NCBI RefSeq assembly: GCF_910591885.1
Contig: NW_025963556.1
Span: forward strand, 2,418,001-2,482,000
Direction: 5' to 3'
Source: Bombus terrestris
Taxonomy: Eukaryota > Arthropoda > Insecta > Hymenoptera > Apidae
Length of the DNA: 64,000 bases
In this document: positions 57,365-64,000 of the stretch, in pieces
Position numbering within the stretch: the first letter of the stretch is position 1
How the letters are laid out: each line of letters begins with the position of its first letter
The notes under the pieces: model-generated
The model's input: only the letters and a program-made list of their open reading frames with translations
The model's database searches: none
What the model was told of the DNA's origin: nothing
Translations under genes and position numbers: made by a program

Positions 57365-57394
57365 CAGTATTACGATATAACGCACAACGTTACG
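57365..57394. repeat. Hybrid monomer at a deletion joint
   Basis: Begins as the CAGTATTACGATATAACG unit that follows K runs and ends as the CACAACGTT unit that follows the A-type unit, with GTTACG in place of GTTATG. The A-type unit itself (TTTCGTTTTAACG) is missing here, so exchange joined the two within shared GATATAACG. Confidence 0.78.
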
Positions 57395-58023
57395 TCGTAT
57401 TACGTTATAACTTATCATGTCATGTAGTATTACGTTATAACGTATGACGTTATGTAGTATTACGTTATTACGAATAACGTTATATTGTGTAACTTTATAA
57501 CGTATGACCTTATGTTGTATTACGTTATAACGTATAAAGACATGTAGTATTACGTTATAACGTATGACGTCATGTGGTATTACGTTATTACGAATATCGT
57601 AATATTGTATTACTTTATGACGTATGACGTCATGTAGTATTACTATATGACGTATGACGTCATGTAGTATTACTATATGACGTATGACGTCATGTAGTAT
57701 TAGGTTATAACGTATGAAGTTATGTATTATTACGATATAACGTATGACGTTAAGCAGTATTAGGTTATAACGTATGACGTTATGTAGTATTAGGTTATAA
57801 CGTATGGCGTTATGTAGTATTACGATATAACGTATGACGTTATGCAGTACTACGTTATAACGTATGACGTTATGTAGTGTTACGTTATAATGTATGACGT
57901 TATGTAGCATTACGGTATTTCGAACAACGTTGTATTGTGTTACTTTATAACGTATGACGTTATGTAGTGTTACGTTATAACGTATGACGCCGTGTAGTAT
58001 TACGTTATAAGTATAACATTATG

Positions 58024-59282
58024 TAGTATCACGTTATAGCGTATGACGTCATGTAGTATTACGTTATTACGAATATCGTAATATTGTGTTACTTTATGAC
58101 GTATGACGTCATGTAATATTGCTTTATGACGTATGACGTCATGTAGTATTTCCTTATAACGTAAGACGTTATGTAGTATTACGATATAACGTATGACGTC
58201 ATGTAGTATTACCTTATGACGTATGACATCATGTAGTATTACTTTATGACGTATGACGTCATGTAGTATTGCTTTATGACTTATGACGTCATGTAGTATT
58301 ACTTTATGACGTATGACGTCATGTAGTATTACTTTATGACGTATGACGTCATGTAGTATTACTTTATGACGTATGACGTCATGTAGTATTACTTTATGAC
58401 GTATGACGTCATGTAGTATTACTTTATGACGTATGACGTCATGTAGTATTTCGTTATAACGTATGACGTTATGCAGTATTACGATATAACGTATGACGTT
58501 ATGCAGTATTATGTTATAACGTATGACGTCATGTAGTATTACTTTATGACGTATGACGTCATGTAGTATTACTTTATGACGTATGACGTCATGTAGTATT
58601 TCGTTTTAACGTACAACGTTATATAGAATTACGATATAACGCACAACGTTATGTCGTATTACGTTATAACTTATCATGTCATGTAGTATTACGTTATAAC
58701 GTATGACTTTATGTAGTATTACGTTATTACGAATAACGTTATATTGTGTAACTTTATAACGTATGACCTTATGTTGTATTACGTTATAACGTATAAAGAC
58801 ATGTAGTATTACGTTATAACGTATGACGTCATGTGGTATTACGTTATTACGAATATCGTAATATTGTATTACTTTATGACGTATGACGTCATGTAGTATC
58901 ACTATATGACGTATGACGTCATGTAGTATTACTATATGACGTATGACGTCATGTAGTATTAGGTTATAACGTATGAAGTTATGTATCATTACGATATAAC
59001 GTATGACGTTAAGCAGTATTAGGTTATAACGTATGACGTTATGTAGTATTAGGTTATAACGTATGGCGTTATGTAGTATTACGATATAACGTATGACGTT
59101 ATGCAGTACTACGTTATAACGTATGACGTTATGTAGTGTTACGTTATAATGTATGACGTTATGTAGCATTACGGTATTTCGAACAACGTTGTATTGTGTT
59201 ACTTTATAACGTATGACGTTATGTAGTGTTACGTTATAACGTATGACGCCGTGTAGTATTACGTTATAAGTATAACATTATG
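58024..59282. repeat. 1,259-bp higher-order repeat, substitution-rich
   Basis: B-to-B interval without an H unit. Near 58204-58443 it holds an eight-unit K run with several private changes (ACCTTATG, GACATC, GCTTTATGACTTATG), in contrast to the near-identical K runs elsewhere. This suggests a copy less recently homogenised. Confidence 0.85.
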
Positions 59283-60242
59283 TAGTATCACGTTATAGCG
59301 TATGACGTCATGTAGTATTACGTTATTACGAATATCGTAATATTGTGTTACTTTATGACGTATGACGTCATGTAATATTGCTTTATGACGTATGACGTCA
59401 TGTAGTATTTCCTTATAACGTATGACGTTATGTAGTATTACGATATAACGTATGACGTTATGCAGTACTACGTTATAACGTATGACTTTATGTAGTGTTA
59501 CGTTATAACGTATGACGTTATGTATTAGTACGATATAACGTATGACGTTATGCAGTATGAGGTTATAACGTATGACGTCATGTAGTTTTGCGTTATAACG
59601 TATGACGTCATGTAGTATTAGGTTATAACGTATGCCGTCATGTAGTATTACGTTATAACATATGACGTCATGTAGTAATACGATATAACGTACAACGTTA
59701 TATAGAATTACGATATAACGCACAACGTTATGTCGTATTACGTTATAGCGTATCATGTCATGTAGTATTACGTTATTACGAATAACGTTATATTGTGTTA
59801 CCTTATAACGTGTGACCTTTTGTTGTATTACGTTATAACGTATAAAGACATGTAGTATTACGTTGTAACGTATGACGTCATGTAGTATTACTTTATGACG
59901 TATGACGTCATGTAGTATTATGTTATAACATATGCCGTCATGTAGTATTACGTTATAACATATGACGTCATGTAATATTACGATATAACGTACAGCGTTA
60001 TATAGAATTACGATATAACGCACAACGTTATGTCGTATTACGTTATACCGTATGACGTTATATTGTGTTACTTTATGACGTATGACGTCATGTAGTATTA
60101 CTTTATGACGTATGCCGTCATGTAGTATTACGTTATATCATATGACGTCATGTAGTAATACGATATAACGTACAACGTTATATAGAATAACGATATAACG
60201 CACAACGTTATGTCGTATTACGTTATAACGTATCATGTCATG
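59283..60242. repeat. Module P-like segment joined to the wrong partner
   Basis: Starts after the B unit at 59254 like other P modules and carries the right-half TATATAGAATTACG variant. Instead of reaching a G marker it passes at 60243-60272 into the TATTAGTACG part of a G module. Private variants include TTATATCATATG and TAGAATAACG. Confidence 0.85.
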
Positions 60243-60272
60243 TAGTATTACGTTATAACGTATGACGTTATG
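60243..60272. repeat. Junction monomer linking P to TATTAG, skipping G and dimers
   Basis: In other P modules the equivalent unit ends GAATGACGTTATG and leads to GAGTATTACG and the G marker. Here it ends GTATGACGTTATG and leads to TATTAGTACG. The same succession of units occurs at 451-600. Confidence 0.75.
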
Positions 60273-63200
60273 TATTAGTACGATATAACGTATGACGTTA
60301 TGCAGTATGAGGTTATAGCGTATGACGTCATGTAGTTTTGCGTTATAACGTATGACGTCATGTAGTATTACGATATAACGTACAACGTTATGCAGTATTA
60401 GGTTATAACGTATGACGTTATGGAGTATTACGTTATTACGTATGACGTCATGTGGTATTACGTTATTACGAATAACGTTATATTGTGTTATTTTATAACG
60501 TATGACCTTATGTTGTATTACGTTATAACGTATAAAGGCATGTAGTATTACGTTGTAACGTACGGCGTCATGTAGAATTACGTTATAACGTATTCCGTCA
60601 TGTAGTATTACGTTATAACATATGACGTCATGTAGTATTACGATATAACGTACAACGTTATATAGAATTACGATATAACGCACAACGTTATGTCGTATTA
60701 CGTTATAACTTATCATGTCATGTAGTATTACGTTATAACGTATGACGTTATGTAGTATTACGTTATTACGAATAACGTTATATTGTGTAACTTTATAACG
60801 TATGACCTTACGTTGTATTACGTTATAACGTATCAAGACATGTAGTATTACGTTATGACGTATGACGTCATGTAGTATTACTTTATGACGTATGACGTCA
60901 TGTGGTATTACTTTATGACGTATGACGTCATGTAGTATTACTTTATGACGTATGACGTCATGTAGTATTACTTTATGACGTATGACGTCATGTAGTATTA
61001 CTTTATGACGTATGACGTCATGTAGTATTTCGTTATAACGTATGACGTTATGCAGTATTACGATATAACGTACAACGTTATGCAGTATTAGGTTATAACG
61101 TATGACGTTATGGAGTATTACGTTATTACGTATGACGTCATGTGGTATTACGTTATTACGAATAACGTTATATTGTGTTATTTTATAACGTATGACCTTA
61201 TGTTGTATTACGTTATAACGTATAAAGGCATGTAGTATTACGTTGTAACGTACGGCGTCATGTAGAATTACGTTATAACGTATTCCGTCATGTAGTATTA
61301 CGTTATAACATATGACGTCATGTAGTATTACGATATAACGTACAACGTTATATAGAATTACGATATAACGCACAACGTTATGTCGTATTACGTTATAACT
61401 TATCATGTCATGTAGTATTACGTTATAACGTATGACGTTATGTAGTATTACGTTATTACGAATAACGTTATATTGTGTAACTTTATAACGTATGACCTTA
61501 CGTTGTATTACGTTATAACGTATAAAGACATGTAGTATTACGTTATGACGTATGACGTCATGTAGTATTACTTTATGACGTATGACGTCATGTAGTATTA
61601 CTTTATGACGTATGCCGTCATGTAGTATTACTTTATGACGTATGACGTCATGTAGTATTACTTTATGACGTATGACGTCATGTAGTATTACTTTATGACG
61701 TATGACGTCATGTAGTATTTCGTTACAACGTATGACGTTATGCAGTATTACGATATAACGTATGACGTTATGCGGTATTAGGTTATAACTTATGACGTTA
61801 TGGAGTATTACGTTATAACGTATGACGTCATGTGGTATTACGTTATTACGAATAACGTTATATTATGTTACGTCATGTAGTATTACTTTATGACGTATGA
61901 CGTCATGTAGTATTACTTTATGACGTATGACGTCATGTAGTATTACTTTATGACGTATGACGTCATGTAGTATTACTTTATGACGTATGACGTCATGTAG
62001 TATTACTTTATGACGTATGACGTCATGTAGTATTTCGTTATAACGTATGACGTTATGTAGTATTACGATATAACGTATGACGTTATGCAGTATTAGGTTA
62101 TAACGTATGACGTCATGTAGTATTACTTTATGACGTATGACGTCATGTAGTATTACTTTATGACGTATGACGTCATGTAGTATTTCGTTTTAACGTACAA
62201 CGTTATATAGAATTACGATATAACGCACAACGTTATGTCGTATTACGTTATAACTTATCATGTCATGTAGTATTACGTTATAACGTATGACGTTATGTAG
62301 TATTACGTTATTACGAATAACGTTATATTGTGTAACTTTATAACGTATGACCTTATGTTGTATTACGTTATAACGTATAAAGACATGTAGTATTACGTTA
62401 TAACGTATGACGTCATGTGGTATTACGTTATTACGAATATCGTAATATTGTATTACTTTATGACGTATGACGTCATGTAGTATTACTATATGACGTATGA
62501 CGTCATGTAGTATTACTATATGACGTATGACGTCATGTAGTATTACTTTATGACGTATGACGTCATGTAGTATTACTTTATGACGTATGACGTCATGTAG
62601 TATTTCGTTATAACGTATGACGTTATGCAGTATTACGATATAACGTATGACGTTATGCGGTATTAGGTTATAACGTATGACGTTATGGAGTATTACGTTA
62701 TAACGTATGACGTCATGTGGTATTACGTTATTACGAATAACGTTATATTATGTTACGTCATGTAGTATTACTTTATGACGTATGACGTCATGTAGTATTA
62801 CGATATAACGTATGACGTTATGCAGTACTACGTTATAACGTATGACGTTATGTAGTGTTACGTTATAACGTATGACGTTATGTATTAGTACGATATAACG
62901 TATGACGTTATGCAGTATGAGGTTATAACGTATGACGTCATGTAGTTTTGCGTTATAACGTATGACGTCATGTAGTATTAGGTTATAACGTATGCCGTCA
63001 TGTAGTATTACGTTATAACATATGACGTCATGTAGTAATACGATATAACGTACAACGTTATATAGAATTACGATATAACGCACAACGTTATGTCGTATTA
63101 CGTTATAACGTATCATGTCATGTAGTATTACGTTATTACGAATAACGTTATATTGTGTTACCTTATAACGTGTGACCTTTTGTTGTATTACGTTATAACG

Positions 63201-64000
63201 TATAAAGACATGTAGTATTACGTTGTAACGTATGACGTCATGTAGTATTACTTTATGACGTATGACGTCATGTAGTATTATGTTATAACATATGCCGTCA
63301 TGTAGTATTACGTTATAACATATGACGTCATGTAATATTACGATATAACGTACAGCGTTATATAGAATTACGATATAACGCACAACGTTATGTCGTATTA
63401 CGTTATACCGTATGACGTTATATTGTCTTACTTTATGACGTATGACGTCATGTAGTATTACTTTATGACGTATGCCGTCATGTAGTATTACGTTATAACA
63501 TATGACGTCATGTAGTAATACGATATAACGTACAACGTTATATAGAATTACGATATAACGCACAACGTTATGTCGTATTACGTTATAACGTATCATGTCA
63601 TGTAGTATTACGTTATAACGAATGACGTTATGGAGTATTACGTTATAACGTATGACGCCATGTGGTATTACGTTATTACGAATAACGTTATATTATGTTA
63701 CTTTATGACATATGACGTCATGTAGTATTACTTCATGACGTATGACGTCATGTAGTATTACTTTATGACGTATGACGTCATGTAGTATTACTTTATGACG
63801 TATGACGTCATGCAGTATTACTTTATGACGTATGACGTCATGTAGTATTTCGTTATAACGTATGACGTTATGCAGTATTACGATATAACGTATGACGTTA
63901 TGCGGTATTAGGTTATAACTTATGACGTTATGGAGTATTACGTTATAACGTATGACGTCATGTGGTATTACGTTATTACGAATAACGTTATATTATGTTA

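Larger units (their letters stand above)
1..64000. repeat. 30-bp satellite array with nested higher-order repeats, filling the window
   Basis: Every stretch read resolves into variants of a 30-bp monomer in the same orientation, with no unique sequence between units and no flank at either end. Phase arithmetic between landmarks gives 2,092 units of 30 bp, 27 of 29 bp (type B), 28 of 15 bp (type H), one private 29-bp unit and 8 trailing bases, totalling exactly 64,000. Compensating indels inside one interval would escape this check. Variants differ mainly by substitutions at a few positions, and the same variants recur in fixed order, giving higher-order repeats. Seen: periodicity, orientation and landmark spacing. 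Known: this architecture is typical of eukaryotic satellite DNA. Inferred: the array extends beyond both window edges. Confidence 0.99.
55400..64000. repeat. Super-block 8, incomplete and rearranged
   Basis: The block begins with an 1,860-bp G module (55400-57259). It continues through B at 57995 and 59254, then a P-like segment that joins directly to the TATTAG part of a G module at 60243-60272, skipping the G start and dimers. H units follow at 61863 and 62748, a P-like segment ends near 63600, and the sequence enters a copy resembling 1180-1575 before the window ends. No further G marker is present. Confidence 0.75.

Noticed and set aside
1..64000. CRISPR array
   Set aside because: Regular spacing and partial palindromes invite the idea, but there are no unique spacers: the whole 30-bp unit is repeated, and neither cas genes nor a leader is present.
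1..64000. Bacterial iterons or a replication origin
   Set aside because: Iterons are few and sit beside a rep gene and an AT-rich melting region. Here there are over two thousand units, nested higher-order repeats and no gene.
1..64000. Telomeric or simple microsatellite repeat
   Set aside because: The period is 30 bp with ordered variants. No telomere-type hexamer or heptamer tract is present.
1..64000. Assignment to a species or named satellite family
   Set aside because: I do not recognise this monomer with any certainty, and base composition and architecture alone do not identify the organism. A search of satellite libraries (Repbase, Dfam) with the 2011-2040 unit would decide.

Overview
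The whole window is one uninterrupted tandem satellite. I see no unique sequence, gene, RNA gene, transposon or CRISPR array. The monomer is 30 bp (clean example at 2011-2040) and about one third G+C. It contains two adjacent perfect palindromes: TACGTTATAACGTA at monomer positions 7-20 and ATGACGTCAT at 20-29. All units run head-to-tail in one orientation. The monomer itself looks like an old doublet of a 15-bp element built around ACGT.

Phase is kept almost perfectly. By phase arithmetic between landmarks the window is 2,092 full 30-bp units, 27 copies of a 29-bp unit (B), 28 copies of a 15-bp half unit (H), one private 29-bp unit (51294-51322) and 8 trailing bases (63993-64000). These sum to exactly 64,000. 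Substitution variants are plentiful, but length changes are confined to these three kinds plus whole-unit gains and losses.

Above the monomer is a nested higher-order structure. (i) B-to-B higher-order repeats are about 1.1-1.4 kb, including a form of exactly 1,244 bp seen four times. (ii) A 1,020-bp module P (34 units) lies between a B unit and a marker called G, with six full copies and one 990-bp copy. (iii) An 1,860-bp module follows G in four places. (iv) Super-blocks of 5.1-12.7 kb run from one G marker (31, 6088, 15594, 21411, 28353, 33481, 46165, 55400) to the next. The middle and right (about 34-54 kb) are enriched in local 1.1-kb, 975-bp and 540-bp repeats. Hybrid monomers at module joints, a same-length 180-bp patch (6298-6477) and shared private substitutions record unequal exchange and conversion-like events.

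The long minus-strand reading frames are a by-product of a 30-bp (10-codon) period with one stop-free frame. They encode degenerate decapeptides (VIRYNVILHD-like) that begin and end at single-base monomer variants, so none is annotated as a gene.

Organism: a homogenised, megasatellite-scale array with nested higher-order repeats points to a eukaryotic nuclear chromosome (centromeric, pericentromeric or other heterochromatin) in a long-read assembly. The species cannot be told from this window. CpG is strongly over-represented (3 per monomer, all within ACGT), which argues against long exposure to germline CpG methylation or for very recent amplification. The densest functional-looking signal is the TGACGTCA palindrome (the CRE/ATF bZIP consensus) repeated through the array. 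Whether any protein binds it is unknown.
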